DNA of 53,393 nt, from NCBI GenBank assembly GCA_937872445.1, contig CALMSL010000064.1, positions 1 to 53,393 on the forward strand, written 5' to 3'. Positions 1-8,903 of this stretch are shown here, piece by piece (positions within the stretch are counted from its first letter, which is position 1; each line of letters begins with the position of its first letter). The notes beneath the pieces were generated by a model that did not search any database, was not told the origin of the DNA, and was given only the letters and a program-made list of their open reading frames with translations. The position numbers were made by a program, and so were the translations under genes. The stretch comes from an uncultured Microbacteriaceae bacterium (GTDB lineage Bacteria; Actinomycetota; Actinomycetes; Actinomycetales; Microbacteriaceae).

Positions 1-350
1 AGCGAGATGATCTTCATGAACTTCTTGTCGCGAAGCTCACGGCCGACCGGCCCGAAGATGCGGGTGCCGCGGGGGTCACCATCCGCCTTCAGAAGCACTG
101 CGGCATTCTCGTCAAACTTGATGTAGGAGCCGTCCGGTCGACGGGTCTCCTTCTTGGTGCGGACGATGACGGCCTTGACGACCTCGCCCTTCTTCACGTT
201 GCCGCCGGGGATCGCATCCTTGACGGTGGCAACGATCACGTCGCCGAGGCCGGCGTAACGCCGCCCGGAGCCGCCGAGAACGCGAATCGTGAGCAACTCC
301 TTGGCGCCGGTGTTGTCGGCGACCTTTACTCTGGATTCCTGCTGAAGCAT
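1..350 (-). CDS. rplN: 50S ribosomal protein L14, 3' end outside window
   Basis: L14 binds 23S rRNA and sits at the subunit interface of the large subunit. The reading frame begins at an ATG (348-350) preceded by GAGGAA and translates to [18 protein letters not shown], the standard L14 N-terminus. It continues through [20 protein letters not shown] and [19 protein letters not shown], and then leaves the window about five residues before the expected C-terminus of a roughly 122-residue protein. It lies 32 bases downstream of rpsQ and is the last visible gene of the S10 operon. The call is certain; only the 3' end is missing. Confidence 0.97.
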   Translation of the reverse strand, partial: MLQQESRVKVADNTGAKELLTIRVLGGSGRRYAGLGDVIVATVKDAIPGGNVKKGEVVKAVIVRTKKETRRPDGSYIKFDENAAVLLKADGDPRGTRIFGPVGRELRDKKFMKIIS

Positions 351-382
351 TGTCTATTCCTCTTCACGAGTAGGCGGGAAGC

Positions 383-676
383 CTACTTGGCCTTCTCGAC
401 GATTTCGACCAGACGCCAGCGCTTCGTGGCGCTCAGCGGACGGGTTTCACTGATGACGACGAGGTCACCGATGCCCGCCGAGTTGGACTCGTCGTGCACC
501 TTCACCTTGGAGGTACGGCGGATGATCTTGCCGTACAGGGGGTGCTTGACGCGGTCTTCGACCTCGACGACGATCGTCTTGTCCATCTTGTCGCTCGACA
601 CGTAGCCGCGTCGAATCTTCCGGTAGCCGCGGTCAAGGGTTGCCTCGGCAGCGACCTTATCTTCGGTCTTCGCCAT
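383..676 (-). CDS. rpsQ: 30S ribosomal protein S17
   Basis: S17 is a primary 16S rRNA-binding protein of the small subunit. The 97-residue product carries the S17 OB-fold signature: [20 protein letters not shown] near residues 24-43, then [19 protein letters not shown], and [18 protein letters not shown] toward the end. A short N-terminal extension ([20 protein letters not shown]) precedes the conserved core, which is common in actinobacteria. Its ATG overlaps the rpmC stop codon by one base (TAATG), so the two are probably translationally coupled. Confidence 0.97.
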   Translation of the reverse strand: MAKTEDKVAAEATLDRGYRKIRRGYVSSDKMDKTIVVEVEDRVKHPLYGKIIRRTSKVKVHDESNSAGIGDLVVISETRPLSATKRWRLVEIVEKAK

Positions 677-1059
677 TAGTTGGCCTCCTTAGTCTTGAGT
701 GCTCCAGCCGGCTGTGCTTCTGCCAGCTCCGCGTCGTCGGATGCGGCGGGAGCCTCATCCTTCACCGCGCTGTCCTTCTTCACGGCCTTCTTCTTCGCCT
801 TCGGTTCGGCCTTCGCGGGAAGTTCGACGCCGACCGGAGTCGCCCGGATGCCGAGCTCGCGTTCGCGAATGATCGTGTAAATCCGCGCGATGTCGCGCTT
901 CACGGCGCGAAGCCGGCCGTGGCTTTCGAGCTGGCCGGTCGCCGACTGGAAGCGGAGGTTGAAGAGTTCTTCCTTCGCCTTTTTCAGTTCGTCGACAAGT
1001 CTCTCGTCTTCAAAAGTGTCGAGCTCATCCGGGTGGAGCTCCTTGGAACCGATCGCCAT
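676..1059 (-). CDS. rpmC: 50S ribosomal protein L29 with long charged C-terminal tail
   Basis: L29 binds 23S rRNA near the exit of the polypeptide tunnel. Residues 1-75 are a normal L29: [20 protein letters not shown], then [20 protein letters not shown] and [20 protein letters not shown]. The start is the ATG at 1057-1059, which overlaps the rplP stop (TAATG). The same frame stays open further upstream, but only inside rplP and without a fitting ribosome-binding site. The protein is 127 residues, whereas typical L29 is about 65-80. The extra residues are a low-complexity Ala/Lys/Glu tail ([20 protein letters not shown] and onward), probably disordered. Identity is certain; the role of the tail is unknown. 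Confidence 0.95.
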   Translation of the reverse strand: MAIGSKELHPDELDTFEDERLVDELKKAKEELFNLRFQSATGQLESHGRLRAVKRDIARIYTIIRERELGIRATPVGVELPAKAEPKAKKKAVKKDSAVKDEAPAASDDAELAEAQPAGALKTKEAN

Positions 1060-1478
1060 TATGCGTCGCCCTCCTCGCGCTTGATGATGCGTGCCTTGAG
1101 GGGCAGCTTGTGGATGGCCCGGGTGAGTGCCTCGCGAGCGACGGTCTCGTTGACCCCGCTCAGCTCGAACAACACGCGGCCCGGCTTGATGTTCGCGACC
1201 CACCACTCCGGTGAACCCTTACCCGAACCCATGCGGGTTTCGGCTGGCTTCTTCGTGAGCGGGCGGTCCGGGAACACGTTGATCCAGACCTTGCCGCCAC
1301 GCTTGATGTGACGGGTCATGGCAATACGGGCAGCCTCGATCTGGCGGTTCGTGACATACGCGGGCGTGATCGCCTGGATGCCGTAGTCGCCGAACGACAC
1401 CTTCGTGCCGCCGGTCGCCTGGCCGGTGCGCCCAGGGTGGTGCTGCTTGCGGTGCTTGACTTTACGTGGAATCAGCAT
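1059..1478 (-). CDS. rplP: 50S ribosomal protein L16
   Basis: L16 organises the tRNA-binding region of the large subunit. The 139-residue product opens [20 protein letters not shown] and contains the L16 signatures [20 protein letters not shown] and [20 protein letters not shown], with FELSGV near the C-terminus. Length matches the family (about 137-139). It starts one base after the rpsC stop and ends overlapping the rpmC start codon by one base. Confidence 0.97.
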   Translation of the reverse strand: MLIPRKVKHRKQHHPGRTGQATGGTKVSFGDYGIQAITPAYVTNRQIEAARIAMTRHIKRGGKVWINVFPDRPLTKKPAETRMGSGKGSPEWWVANIKPGRVLFELSGVNETVAREALTRAIHKLPLKARIIKREEGDA

Positions 1479-1479
1479 G

Positions 1480-2244
1480 TCAGGCCTCTGCTCCTACTGC
1501 CGCGGGAGCGGCATCCGTGCGGGGTCCGCGGCGCGGCCGGTCTGCGCCATCCCGGCGCTCGGGGCGCTGGGACTTGGCGGCGGCCTGCTCGCGGGCGAGC
1601 TCGCGGTTCGTGATGTCGCCCTTGTAGATCCACACCTTCACGCCGATGCGGCCGAACGTCGTGCGGGCCTCATAGAAGCCGTAGTCGATGTTCGCGCGCA
1701 GCGTATGCAACGGGACGCGGCCCTCGCGGTAGAACTCGGAACGGCTCATTTCAGCGCCGCCCAGCCGACCGGAAACCTGGATGCGCACACCCTTCGCTCC
1801 CGCGCGCTGAGCGCCCTGGAGGCCCTTGCGCATGGCGCGACGGAACGCGACGCGCGCGCTCAACTGCTCGGCAATGCCCTGCGCGACCAGCTGCGCCTCC
1901 GCCTCCGGGTTCTTCACCTCGAGGATGTTCAGCTGGATCTGTTTGTCGGTGAGCTTCTCCAGGTCGGCGCGGATGCGCTCGGCCTCCGTGCCGCGCCGCC
2001 CGATCACAATGCCCGGGCGCGCCGTGTGGATGTCGACGCGAACGCGGTCGCGCGTCCGCTCGATCTCGATGCGGGCAACGCCGGCGCGGTCGAGAGTCGA
2101 CTTGAGCAGGTTGCGGATCTTCACATCCTCAGCGACGAAATCGCTGTAACGCTGTCCGGCCTTCGTCGAGTCGGAGAACCACCGCGAAACGTGATCGGTC
2201 GTGATTCCGAGACGGAACCCGTACGGGTTTACTTTCTGTCCCAT
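1480..2244 (-). CDS. rpsC: 30S ribosomal protein S3
   Basis: S3 lines the mRNA entry channel of the small subunit. The 254-residue product begins [20 protein letters not shown]. It has the KH-domain motif [20 protein letters not shown] near residues 72-92 and the S3 C-domain [20 protein letters not shown] followed by [15 protein letters not shown]. The last 35 residues form an Arg/Ala/Pro-rich tail, as in other actinobacterial S3 proteins. Its ATG overlaps the rplV stop (TAATG). Confidence 0.97.
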   Translation of the reverse strand: MGQKVNPYGFRLGITTDHVSRWFSDSTKAGQRYSDFVAEDVKIRNLLKSTLDRAGVARIEIERTRDRVRVDIHTARPGIVIGRRGTEAERIRADLEKLTDKQIQLNILEVKNPEAEAQLVAQGIAEQLSARVAFRRAMRKGLQGAQRAGAKGVRIQVSGRLGGAEMSRSEFYREGRVPLHTLRANIDYGFYEARTTFGRIGVKVWIYKGDITNRELAREQAAAKSQRPERRDGADRPRRGPRTDAAPAAVGAEA

Positions 2245-2639
2245 TACTTCTTCCCTGCCTTCTTCGAGGCCTGCTCGACGTGGGCATCGGTTGGCGTCGA
2301 CAGCACGATGGTGATGTGACTCGTACGCTTCAGGATCTGGAATGCCCGACCCTGCGCGCGCGGCTGGAACCGCTTGAGCGTTGCGCCGTCATCGACGAAC
2401 GCCTTCGCGACGAACAGGTCCTGCTCGTCGAGGTAGCTGTTCTCGTTGTCGGCCTTGACCCTGGCGTTCGCCATGGCGGATGCCACGAGCTTGTACACCG
2501 GCTCGCTCGCACCCTGCGGGGCGAATTTCAGAATGGCCAGCGCTTCTGCAGCCTGCTTGCCGCGGATCATGTTGACGACACGACGAGCCTTCTGAGGCGT
2601 CACGCGGATGTGTCGCACGCGGGCGATCGACTCCACCAT
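2244..2639 (-). CDS. rplV: 50S ribosomal protein L22
   Basis: L22 contacts all 23S rRNA domains and its beta-hairpin lines the exit tunnel. The product is 131 residues ([20 protein letters not shown]...) and ends with [19 protein letters not shown] and a short lysine tail. A GTG seven codons upstream is in frame, but the stretch between the two codons is itself the ribosome-binding site (AAGGAGG, about 8 bases before the ATG at 2637-2639). The ATG is therefore the start. The gene lies 25 bases after rpsS and overlaps rpsC by one base. Confidence 0.96.
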   Translation of the reverse strand: MVESIARVRHIRVTPQKARRVVNMIRGKQAAEALAILKFAPQGASEPVYKLVASAMANARVKADNENSYLDEQDLFVAKAFVDDGATLKRFQPRAQGRAFQILKRTSHITIVLSTPTDAHVEQASKKAGKK

Positions 2640-2664
2640 TTCTTCTCCTCCTTTCGCCACCGCG

Positions 2665-2946
2665 TCAGCGGCGACGGCCCTTCTTGTCGTCCTTCTCGTG
2701 GCCGCGGAAGGTGCGGGTGGGGGCGAATTCCCCGAGCTTGTGTCCGACCATCGTCTCCGTGACGAAAACCGGAATGTGCTTGCGGCCGTCGTGCACCGCG
2801 ATCGTGTGGCCGAGCATTGCCGGGACGATCATGGAACGGCGCGACCAGGTCTTGATCACGTTCTTGCTCTTGGCCGTGTTCTGCGTGACCACCTTGCGGA
2901 GCAGGTGATCGTCGACGAAGGGGCCCTTCTTAAGACTGCGTGGCAT
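2665..2946 (-). CDS. rpsS: 30S ribosomal protein S19
   Basis: S19 sits in the head of the small subunit and contacts S13. The 93-residue product is [19 protein letters not shown] through [40 protein letters not shown] and [20 protein letters not shown]. It is full length and canonical. It lies 27 bases downstream of rplB in the S10 operon. Confidence 0.97.
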   Translation of the reverse strand: MPRSLKKGPFVDDHLLRKVVTQNTAKSKNVIKTWSRRSMIVPAMLGHTIAVHDGRKHIPVFVTETMVGHKLGEFAPTRTFRGHEKDDKKGRRR

Positions 2947-2973
2947 CTTCTGTACTCTGTCCTTTTCCCTGGC

Positions 2974-3813
2974 CTACTTGCGCTTCTTGCCGACGGTACG
3001 GCGACGAACGATGAGCTTGTCGCTCTCGAGATTGGGCTTGCGAGTGCGACCTTCCTTCTGGCCCCACGGGCTCACCGGGTGGCGTCCACCGGAGGTCTTG
3101 CCCTCGCCGCCACCGTGCGGGTGGTCGACCGGGTTCATGGCGACGCCGCGGACGGTCGGGCGAACACCCTTCCAGCGCATCCGGCCTGCCTTGCCCCAGT
3201 TGATGTTCGACTGCTCGGCGTTTCCGACCTCGCCGATCGTCGCGCGGCAGCGCGCATCCACGTTGCGGATTTCGCCAGACGGCAGGCGGAGCTGCGCGTA
3301 CGGGCCGTCCTTGGCAACGAGGCGGATGCTGGCGCCCGCGGAACGCGCCAGCTTGGCGCCTCCGCCCGGCTTGAGCTCGATCGCGTGCAGAACGGTACCA
3401 ACGGGGATGTTGCGCAGCGGCAGGTTGTTGCCCGGCTTGATGTCGGCGGACGGTCCGGACTCGACGATGTCGCCCTGCTTGAGCTTGTCCGGCGCGATGA
3501 TGTACCGCTTGGTGCCGTCAACGAAGTGCAGGAGCGCGATGCGCGCCGTGCGGTTCGGGTCGTACTCGATGTGAGCGACCTTCGCGTTGACGCCATCCTT
3601 GTCGTTGCGCTTGAAATCGATCACGCGGTACTGGCGCTTGTGGCCACCACCGATGTGGCGGGTCGTGATGCGACCGGCGTTGTTGCGGCCACCGGTTTTC
3701 GGCAGCGGGCGCAGCAGCGACTTCTCCGGGGTCGAGCGCGTGATCTCGGCGAAATCTGCAACCGAGGAGCCGCGTCGACCGGGGGTCGTTGGCTTGTATT
3801 TGCGAATAGACAT
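2974..3813 (-). CDS. rplB: 50S ribosomal protein L2
   Basis: L2 is a primary 23S rRNA-binding protein needed for peptidyl-transferase assembly. The 279-residue product opens [20 protein letters not shown]. It contains [20 protein letters not shown] near residues 43-62 and the catalytic-centre loop [20 protein letters not shown] with its conserved histidine near residue 230. It ends VGKKRK. Length and order match the family. It lies 19 bases after rplW. Confidence 0.98.
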   Translation of the reverse strand: MSIRKYKPTTPGRRGSSVADFAEITRSTPEKSLLRPLPKTGGRNNAGRITTRHIGGGHKRQYRVIDFKRNDKDGVNAKVAHIEYDPNRTARIALLHFVDGTKRYIIAPDKLKQGDIVESGPSADIKPGNNLPLRNIPVGTVLHAIELKPGGGAKLARSAGASIRLVAKDGPYAQLRLPSGEIRNVDARCRATIGEVGNAEQSNINWGKAGRMRWKGVRPTVRGVAMNPVDHPHGGGEGKTSGGRHPVSPWGQKEGRTRKPNLESDKLIVRRRTVGKKRK

Positions 3814-3832
3814 GTGTTCTCCCTTACGCGCC

Positions 3833-4132
3833 CTAGCCGACAGCCGTGAAGATGTCGATGGAGCCGGACTTGAGCGTGACGATGGCGCGCTTGGTGTCCT
3901 TGCGCTTGCCGAGGCCGAACTTCGTGCGGCGCGTCTTGCCCTTCTTGTTCAGGGTGTTGACGGACGCGACCTTCACGTTGAAGATCTTCTCGACGGCAAG
4001 CTTGATCTCGGTCTTGTTCGAGCGGGGGTCCACCTCGAAGGTGTACTTGCCCTGGTCGATGAGTCCGTAGCTCTTCTCGGATACGACCGGCGCCAGGATG
4101 ACGTCGCGGGGATCCTTGTAGGTGGCGCTCAT
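3833..4132 (-). CDS. rplW: 50S ribosomal protein L23
   Basis: L23 sits at the tunnel exit and is the docking site for trigger factor and SRP. The 99-residue product has [20 protein letters not shown] at the N-terminus, then [20 protein letters not shown] and [20 protein letters not shown]. Its ATG overlaps the rplD stop by four bases (ATGA), indicating coupled translation. Confidence 0.97.
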   Translation of the reverse strand: MSATYKDPRDVILAPVVSEKSYGLIDQGKYTFEVDPRSNKTEIKLAVEKIFNVKVASVNTLNKKGKTRRTKFGLGKRKDTKRAIVTLKSGSIDIFTAVG

Positions 4133-4821
4133 GCGCTGGCCTCCCTGGTGCTCGTGCTGCTCGCGGCGGCAGTCGTGTTCGCCGTCTCGGTCTTCGCGGA
4201 GACGAAGGCGTTGAATGCGCCCTTCGTGAAGATGATGTCGTCGCTCACGAGAACGTCGTAGGCGTTCAGCTGGTCGACCGGGAGAACGTGGATGCTCGGA
4301 AGGTTCCGAACGCTCTTGTAGCTCACGTCGTCGCTGCGCTCCAGAACGACGAGCACGTTCTTGCTGGTCGCGATGTCCGCGATGAGAGCGGCGACAGCCT
4401 TCGTCGACGGTGCATCGCCGACCGACAGGGAGTCGATGACGTGGATGCGGCCGCCGCGGGCACGGTCGGACAGCGCACCGAGGAGTGCTGCCGCGATCAT
4501 TTTCTTGGGGGTGCGCTGCGAGTAGTCGCGGGGCTGCGGCCCGTGGACGACGCCGCCACCACGGTGCTGGGGCATCCGGATCGAGCCCTGGCGGGCGCGA
4601 CCGGTTCCCTTCTGCTTGTGCGGCTTGCGGCCGGAGCCGGAAACCTCGCCGCGCCCGAGGGTGGCGTGCGTTCCCTGGCGTGCGGCGGCGCGCTGCGCGA
4701 CGACAACCTGGTGGATGAGCGGAATGTTGGTCTGCACATCGAACACCTGGCCGGGAAGCTCAACGGAGCTGACCTTCTTGCCCGTGGTGTCGATGACGTC
4801 GAGAGTCGTGGTCTCAGCCAT
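4129..4821 (-). CDS. rplD: 50S ribosomal protein L4
   Basis: L4 binds 23S rRNA domain I, and its loop lines the exit tunnel. The 230-residue product has the L4 tunnel loop [20 protein letters not shown] followed by [20 protein letters not shown] around residues 61-100, and the C-terminal [20 protein letters not shown] Thr/Ala/Ser-rich tail of about 20 residues follows. A good ribosome-binding site (GGAGG) lies nine bases before the ATG. It starts four bases after rplC ends. Confidence 0.97.
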   Translation of the reverse strand: MAETTTLDVIDTTGKKVSSVELPGQVFDVQTNIPLIHQVVVAQRAAARQGTHATLGRGEVSGSGRKPHKQKGTGRARQGSIRMPQHRGGGVVHGPQPRDYSQRTPKKMIAAALLGALSDRARGGRIHVIDSLSVGDAPSTKAVAALIADIATSKNVLVVLERSDDVSYKSVRNLPSIHVLPVDQLNAYDVLVSDDIIFTKGAFNAFVSAKTETANTTAAASSTSTREASA

Positions 4822-4825
4822 GGCC

Positions 4826-5482
4826 TTAGGCCTCCTTCACTGACGTGCGAACGAAGACGATGCGGCCGCGAGCGCCGGGGACGGCGCCCTTCACGAGAAG
4901 GAGGCCCTTCTCGGCGTCGACAGCGTGGACGGTGAGGCCGAGAACCGAGACGCGGTCTCCGCCCATCCGGCCGGCCATCCGCATTCCCTTGAACACGCGG
5001 CTCGGGGTCGACGATGCGCCGATCGAGCCTGGTTTGCGGTGGTTGCGGTGCGCGCCGTGGCTCGCGCTGACGCCCTGGAAGTTGTGGCGCTTCATGACGC
5101 CGGCAAAGCCCTTGCCCTTGCTCGTGCCGACGACGTCGACGCGCTTGCCAGCCTCGAAGATGTCGACCGCGAGTTCCTGCCCGAGCGCGTACTCTGCGGC
5201 ATCCGCTGTGCGAACCTCGGTGAGGTGGCGGCGCGGCGTGACGCCGGCCTTGGCGAAGTGCCCCGTGGCCGGCTTGTTTGCCTTGCGCGGGTCGATCTGG
5301 CCGTACGCGATCTGCACCGCGCTGTAACCGTCGACCTCTGGGGTGCGTACCTGGGTGACGACGTTCGGGGAAATCTCAATCACCGTCACCGGGATGAGTT
5401 TGTTGTTCGCGTCCCACACCTGGGTCATGCCGAGCTTCGTGCCCAGCAGCCCTTTCGTGGTCTTGGTGGTCTCAGTTGCCAT
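4826..5482 (-). CDS. rplC: 50S ribosomal protein L3
   Basis: L3 is an early-assembly large-subunit protein reaching to the peptidyl-transferase centre. The product includes [20 protein letters not shown] near the N-terminus, then [40 protein letters not shown] and [20 protein letters not shown]. Two in-frame ATGs exist, at 5489-5491 and 5480-5482. The site AAGGAC is only two bases before the first and about ten before the second. The shorter form begins [14 protein letters not shown], as relatives do, so I use 5482. The protein is then 218 residues. Confidence 0.94.
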   Translation of the reverse strand: MATETTKTTKGLLGTKLGMTQVWDANNKLIPVTVIEISPNVVTQVRTPEVDGYSAVQIAYGQIDPRKANKPATGHFAKAGVTPRRHLTEVRTADAAEYALGQELAVDIFEAGKRVDVVGTSKGKGFAGVMKRHNFQGVSASHGAHRNHRKPGSIGASSTPSRVFKGMRMAGRMGGDRVSVLGLTVHAVDAEKGLLLVKGAVPGARGRIVFVRTSVKEA

Positions 5483-5514
5483 GATTTTCATAGTCCTTGT
5501 AGCTCAGCCGGCGC

Positions 5515-5823
5515 TTAAAGCTTGATCTCGATGTTGACGTCCGCGGGCAGGTCGAGACGCATGAGCGAGTCGACGGCCTTCGGGGTCGGATCGATGATGT
5601 CGATGAGCCGTTTGTGGGTGCGCTTTTCGAAGTGCTCCCGGCTGTCCTTGTACTTGTGAGGGGAACGGATCACGGCGATCACGTTCTTCTCCGTGGGGAG
5701 CGGCACGGGGCCGACCACTGTGGCGCCGGCGCGGGTGACCGTGTCCACGATCTTGCGTGCCGAGCTGTCAATGACCTCGTGGTCATATGACTTAAGTCGG
5801 ATGCGGATCTTTTGTCCCGCCAT
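5515..5823 (-). CDS. rpsJ: 30S ribosomal protein S10
   Basis: S10 is a small-subunit head protein that also acts in transcription antitermination (NusE). The 102-residue product is [20 protein letters not shown] through [40 protein letters not shown] and [12 protein letters not shown]. The frame stays open far upstream, but that part has no recognisable protein; the canonical ATG is at 5821-5823. It is the first gene of the S10 operon. Confidence 0.97.
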   Translation of the reverse strand: MAGQKIRIRLKSYDHEVIDSSARKIVDTVTRAGATVVGPVPLPTEKNVIAVIRSPHKYKDSREHFEKRTHKRLIDIIDPTPKAVDSLMRLDLPADVNIEIKL

Positions 5824-6234
5824 AGCCTGACTCTCTCTCTGTAGTACATGGAGCATCCATTCGGATGCGCTCGTTGCCGAAGCACCTGCCTGCCGAAAGC
5901 ACTGTTGCTTTCGCACCACTGTTGTTGTTTCACGTGCCAGCGGATTGCTCTGCTCGCACAACGTTTTTGTGCCGTGCTTCACCCACCCCCGCGCTCGGGC
6001 GTGTCGCCCGCCCGGAACACGCGTGTTACCACGGTTGTCTCGAGTGTCGTTGGTTGGTGTGCGCCTCAACCTGGGCTTTCACCCGGATGGCGCGTGTTCT
6101 GCTACCCGCGGCCTAGGACACAATCCGGAAGGATCAGACCCTATGCACTGCCTGGCAGTGATTCGCCCGCTGGCACAGCAAGGCAAAGTATTGAACTAGA
6201 AGAGTCTGCCACACTGTGGGACCTGCTGCAACCC
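5824..6234 (-). promoter_or_regulatory. Long non-coding leader/promoter region of the S10 operon
   Basis: No supportable gene lies in this stretch. Read in the direction of rpsJ it holds two clear hairpins. One at 5894-5913 has CGAAAGC pairing with GCTTTCG across a six-base loop. One at 5853-5868 has GCATCC pairing with GGATGC around ATTC, ending 30 bases before the rpsJ start. A GC-rich dyad (CGGGCGTGTCGCCCG) lies near 5995-6010. I see no confident -35/-10 pair; AATACT near 6185-6195 is a weak candidate. The length and hairpins suggest a regulated leader, but known S10 leader control by L4 is a gammaproteobacterial mechanism and is not demonstrated here. Confidence 0.5.
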
Positions 6235-6307
6235 GGGCGTGTCGTCTCAGAGCGGAGGCCATTTCTGGCCTCCGCGACGACACGCCCCGACGCCGTCCCG
6301 GCGTCGG
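6235..6307 (+). repeat. Two-hairpin dispersed repeat, copy 1
   Basis: Hairpin A is GCGGAGGCCA (6252-6261) pairing with TGGCCTCCGC (6266-6275) around TTTC. Hairpin B is CCGACGCCG (6287-6295) pairing with CGGCGTCGG (6299-6307) around TCC. In this copy hairpin A is also enclosed by a 12-bp outer stem (GGGCGTGTCGTC at 6235-6246 with its complement at 6276-6287). The same order, core GGCCATTTCTGGCC and loops recur at 11063-11122 (inverted) and 34251-34309. It lies between the AbiEi-like gene's 3' end and the S10 leader. Confidence 0.75.
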
Positions 6308-6327
6308 CAAACTCGAGTCACAGTCGG

Positions 6328-6346
6328 TCCGCGACGACACGCCCCG
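6328..6346 (+). repeat. 19-base direct repeat of part of repeat copy 1
   Basis: TCCGCGACGACACGCCCCG occurs here and, identically, at 6271-6289 inside repeat copy 1, with a 57-base period. The duplicated piece covers the right arm end of hairpin A and the linker. This suggests slippage or partial duplication of the element, next to the 3' end of the AbiEi-like gene (stop at 6412). Seen directly in the sequence; meaning unknown. Confidence 0.7.
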
Positions 6347-6411
6347 CGGTCGGCGAGCGATGCCCAGACGGACGAGCGATGTCGCCGCGGCGCTATCCCC
6401 CGTCCGCTTCA

Positions 6412-7353
6412 CTATCGCTCGCGTCGAAGACCTGCAGACACGAGCAATCGCTCAAGTCGATGAACGTCGGATGCGACCGGCCACGTCCAGCGAACCATTC
6501 CACACCCCGTCGCGAGGCGGATGGCATCCTCGCGCAACTTCTCCTCGATGACGACCTCGGCAACCTCCCGACCCTGGAGGTAGCGATTTCGAGTGTACTT
6601 TGCCATTCCGTCGAACTCGCCCAAAAGCGCGCTGTCCTTCCATCCGAAGTCGGTGTGCCAGGTCCGTCCCTCTCGATCGATGACCTCGACCTGCAAATCC
6701 GGCGCGGGAAGTCCCGCTCGAGCGATCTGAACTCGACTAAACGATTCGCCCGCCGACCCGGATCGACCGTCAGCAAACTCGCCAACACGTCGCAGACGTC
6801 GAACGCCCCGCTGGTTCGCCAACTGGTCGGCCGCCTCGATCACGAGTCCATGCTCGACGTGGAGGGCCGGATCGCGGTCCTTGCGATGCCGTGCGATCGC
6901 AAAATCGACCACGGCCACCCCTGTCTCAAATCGCGCGGTCCGCGCCAGATCCACAACCGTGCGGAGAGGCGACGTGACGAACAATCCGTCCCTTTGCACC
7001 ACCTCATCGTCACGGAGCGAGGCGAGGTGGCGGACGACTCGGCGCGTTGAACGCTGCCCCGACGTCGGATTTACCGTGACGTGGATTGCACTCGGCCACA
7101 CACCGACAATCGGGATCCCCCACAACGCGGCGGCGCTCCAGTGCGAAAATACCTGAACCGTGCGAGTCGTCTCCGCGAACGCCCGGACCTGCGCCCGGTA
7201 TTTCTCGTCCGGATCAAGCACGTTCCACTCGCCGGCTTCGAGGAACCGCCCGCGTGCCAGGCGCACCATGATCCCGCGTTCCGCACTACGTCGAAGCGCA
7301 CGATCGTCGCCACCCTCACGCGCGAGGTCTGCAACGCGGATGATGCCATTCAC
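6412..7353 (-). CDS. AbiEi-like winged-helix protein with PD-(D/E)XK-like C-terminus
   Basis: About 313 residues. The N-terminus (IIRVADLAREGGDDRALRRS, then GIMVRLARGRFL) resembles the winged-helix AbiEi antitoxin domain. The segment VFSHWSAAALWGIPIVGVWP is typical of the large actinobacterial family named for it. The C-terminus has TDFGWKDSALLGEFDGMAKY and VVIEEKLREDAIRLATG. This spacing of D, E-x-D and E-x-K suggests a PD-(D/E)XK nuclease-type fold. No AbiEii partner is adjacent, so toxin-antitoxin function is doubtful. I place the start at the GTG 7351-7353; a GTG at 7447-7449 is possible. It stands alone between the str and S10 operons, and its substrate is unknown. Confidence 0.75.
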   Translation of the reverse strand: MNGIIRVADLAREGGDDRALRRSAERGIMVRLARGRFLEAGEWNVLDPDEKYRAQVRAFAETTRTVQVFSHWSAAALWGIPIVGVWPSAIHVTVNPTSGQRSTRRVVRHLASLRDDEVVQRDGLFVTSPLRTVVDLARTARFETGVAVVDFAIARHRKDRDPALHVEHGLVIEAADQLANQRGVRRLRRVGEFADGRSGSAGESFSRVQIARAGLPAPDLQVEVIDREGRTWHTDFGWKDSALLGEFDGMAKYTRNRYLQGREVAEVVIEEKLREDAIRLATGCGMVRWTWPVASDVHRLERLLVSAGLRRER

Positions 7354-7480
7354 GGAGCAAGTGTCGCGTGCTTTGCGCAGGTCCCGAGTCGCTGTAGGTG
7401 CCAGTGGTGTAGTCCGTGCGCCGTTACTGCCTGTGGAGGGCACATACACTTGCCGCCGAGAGATACCCCTCCGGACGAGG

Positions 7481-7500
7481 GATAGTGCCTAGGCACTATC
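7481..7500. promoter_or_regulatory. Perfect 20-bp palindrome, probable operator
   Basis: GATAGTGCCTAGGCACTATC equals its own reverse complement. It lies in the 252-base gap between the tuf terminator and the AbiEi-like gene, 128 bases before the preferred GTG and 32 before the alternative one. A perfect dyad of this size without a spacer is typical of a dimeric repressor site. No regulator gene is adjacent, so the protein that binds it cannot be named. The rest of 7354-7564 shows nothing else convincing. Confidence 0.6.
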
Positions 7501-7564
7501 TGCCATCCGGACCACTATCGGTCGGCGCTCGCTGAGAAAGAAGAACACAGGACAACAAGAAAGA

Positions 7565-7590
7565 GGGGCCGGGCCTTTCGGCCCGACCCC
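7565..7590 (-). terminator. Rho-independent terminator of the str operon
   Basis: Read on the minus strand, GGGGTCGGGCC pairs with GGCCCGGCCCC around GAAA (11 bp with one G-U). It is followed by TCTTTCTTGTT. The stem begins 16 bases after the tuf stop codon. It fits a classic intrinsic terminator well and ends the rpsL-rpsG-fusA-tuf unit. Confidence 0.92.
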
Positions 7591-7605
7591 TCCACGAAGC
7601 AGAAA

Positions 7606-8799
7606 CTACTTGACGACCTTGACGACCTTGCCGGCACCAACGGTACGGCCACCCTCGCGGATGGCGAAGCCGAGTCCCTCTTCCATGGCGATCGGCTGAA
7701 TCAGCTCGACCGTCATCTCCGTGGTGTCACCGGGCATGACCATCTCGGTGCCCTCGGGCAGCGAGATGACGCCGGTGACGTCCGTGGTGCGGAAGTAGAA
7801 CTGCGGACGGTAGTTCGCGTAGAACGGGTTGTGACGGCCACCCTCATCCTTCGACAGGATGTAGGCGGTTCCCTCGAACACCGTGTGCGGCGTGACCGAG
7901 CCCGGCTTGACGACAACCTGGCCGCGCTCGACATCCTCGCGCTTGGTGCCGCGAAGCAGCAGACCACAGTTCTCGCCTGCCCACGCCTCGTCGAGCTGCT
8001 TGTGGAACATCTCGATCCCCGTGACGATCGTCTTCTGCGTCGGGCGGATGCCGACGATTTCGACGTCCGAGTTGATCTTCAGGGTTCCACGCTCGGCGCG
8101 GCCGGTAACAACCGTTCCACGGCCGGTGATCGTGAAGACGTCCTCGATCGGCATGAGGAACGGCTTGTCCTTGTCGCGCACCGGGTCCGGCACGGAGTCG
8201 TCGACGGCCTGCATGAGGTCGAGGATGCTCTGCACCCACTTCTCGTCGCCCTCGAGAGCCTTGAGCGCGGAGACCTGGATCACGGGGGCGTTGTCGCCGT
8301 CGAAGCCCTGGCTGGAGAGCAACTCGCGGACCTCAAGCTCCACGAGCTCCATGATCTCGGCGTCGTCCACCATGTCGGACTTGTTGAGCGCGACGAGCAG
8401 GTACGGAACACCGACCTGCTTGGCGAGCAGCACGTGCTCGCGCGTCTGCGCCATCGGGCCGTCGGTGGCGGCGACCACGAGGATCGCACCGTCCATCTGA
8501 GCGGCACCGGTGATCATGTTCTTGATGTAGTCGGCGTGCCCTGGGGCGTCAACGTGCGCGTAGTGGCGCTTCGGGGTCTCGTACTCGACGTGCGAGATGT
8601 TGATCGTGATGCCGCGCTGACGCTCTTCAGGTGCCGAGTCGATCGACGCGAAATCGCGCGATACGTTGACGGCTGAAGGGTACTTGTCAGCAAGCACCTT
8701 GGAGATCGCTGCGGTGAGCGTGGTCTTTCCGTGGTCAACGTGTCCGATCGTTCCGATGTTGACGTGCGGCTTAGTCCGCTCGAACTTGGCCTTAGCCAC
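7606..8799 (-). CDS. tuf: Elongation factor Tu
   Basis: EF-Tu delivers aminoacyl-tRNA to the ribosome as a GTP complex in the cytoplasm. The 397-residue product has [10 protein letters not shown] (G1, near residue 20), [20 protein letters not shown] (G3), [12 protein letters not shown] (G4) and VSALKAL (G5). EF-Tu domains 2 and 3 follow, ending [20 protein letters not shown]. The start is GTG at 8797-8799 with GAGGAGG upstream. It is last in the str operon, 104 bases after fusA. That gap has a short hairpin (GGGCGCAAACCCGCGTCC) and could hold a separate tuf promoter, though I cannot define one. Confidence 0.98.
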   Translation of the reverse strand: MAKAKFERTKPHVNIGTIGHVDHGKTTLTAAISKVLADKYPSAVNVSRDFASIDSAPEERQRGITINISHVEYETPKRHYAHVDAPGHADYIKNMITGAAQMDGAILVVAATDGPMAQTREHVLLAKQVGVPYLLVALNKSDMVDDAEIMELVELEVRELLSSQGFDGDNAPVIQVSALKALEGDEKWVQSILDLMQAVDDSVPDPVRDKDKPFLMPIEDVFTITGRGTVVTGRAERGTLKINSDVEIVGIRPTQKTIVTGIEMFHKQLDEAWAGENCGLLLRGTKREDVERGQVVVKPGSVTPHTVFEGTAYILSKDEGGRHNPFYANYRPQFYFRTTDVTGVISLPEGTEMVMPGDTTEMTVELIQPIAMEEGLGFAIREGGRTVGAGKVVKVVK

Positions 8800-8903
8800 T
8801 GTGGTCCTCCTCAGGACTTCTCAGGTTGGAACACTGGACGCGGGTTTGCGCCCAGGGCACCTACGGGATGTTGTCTTATGTTACGGGATACTGCGTTCGG
8901 GCG

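Noticed and set aside
6412-7353. Complete AbiE toxin-antitoxin pair
   Set aside because: Only the AbiEi-like protein is present. The neighbours are ribosomal and elongation-factor genes, with no nucleotidyltransferase AbiEii.
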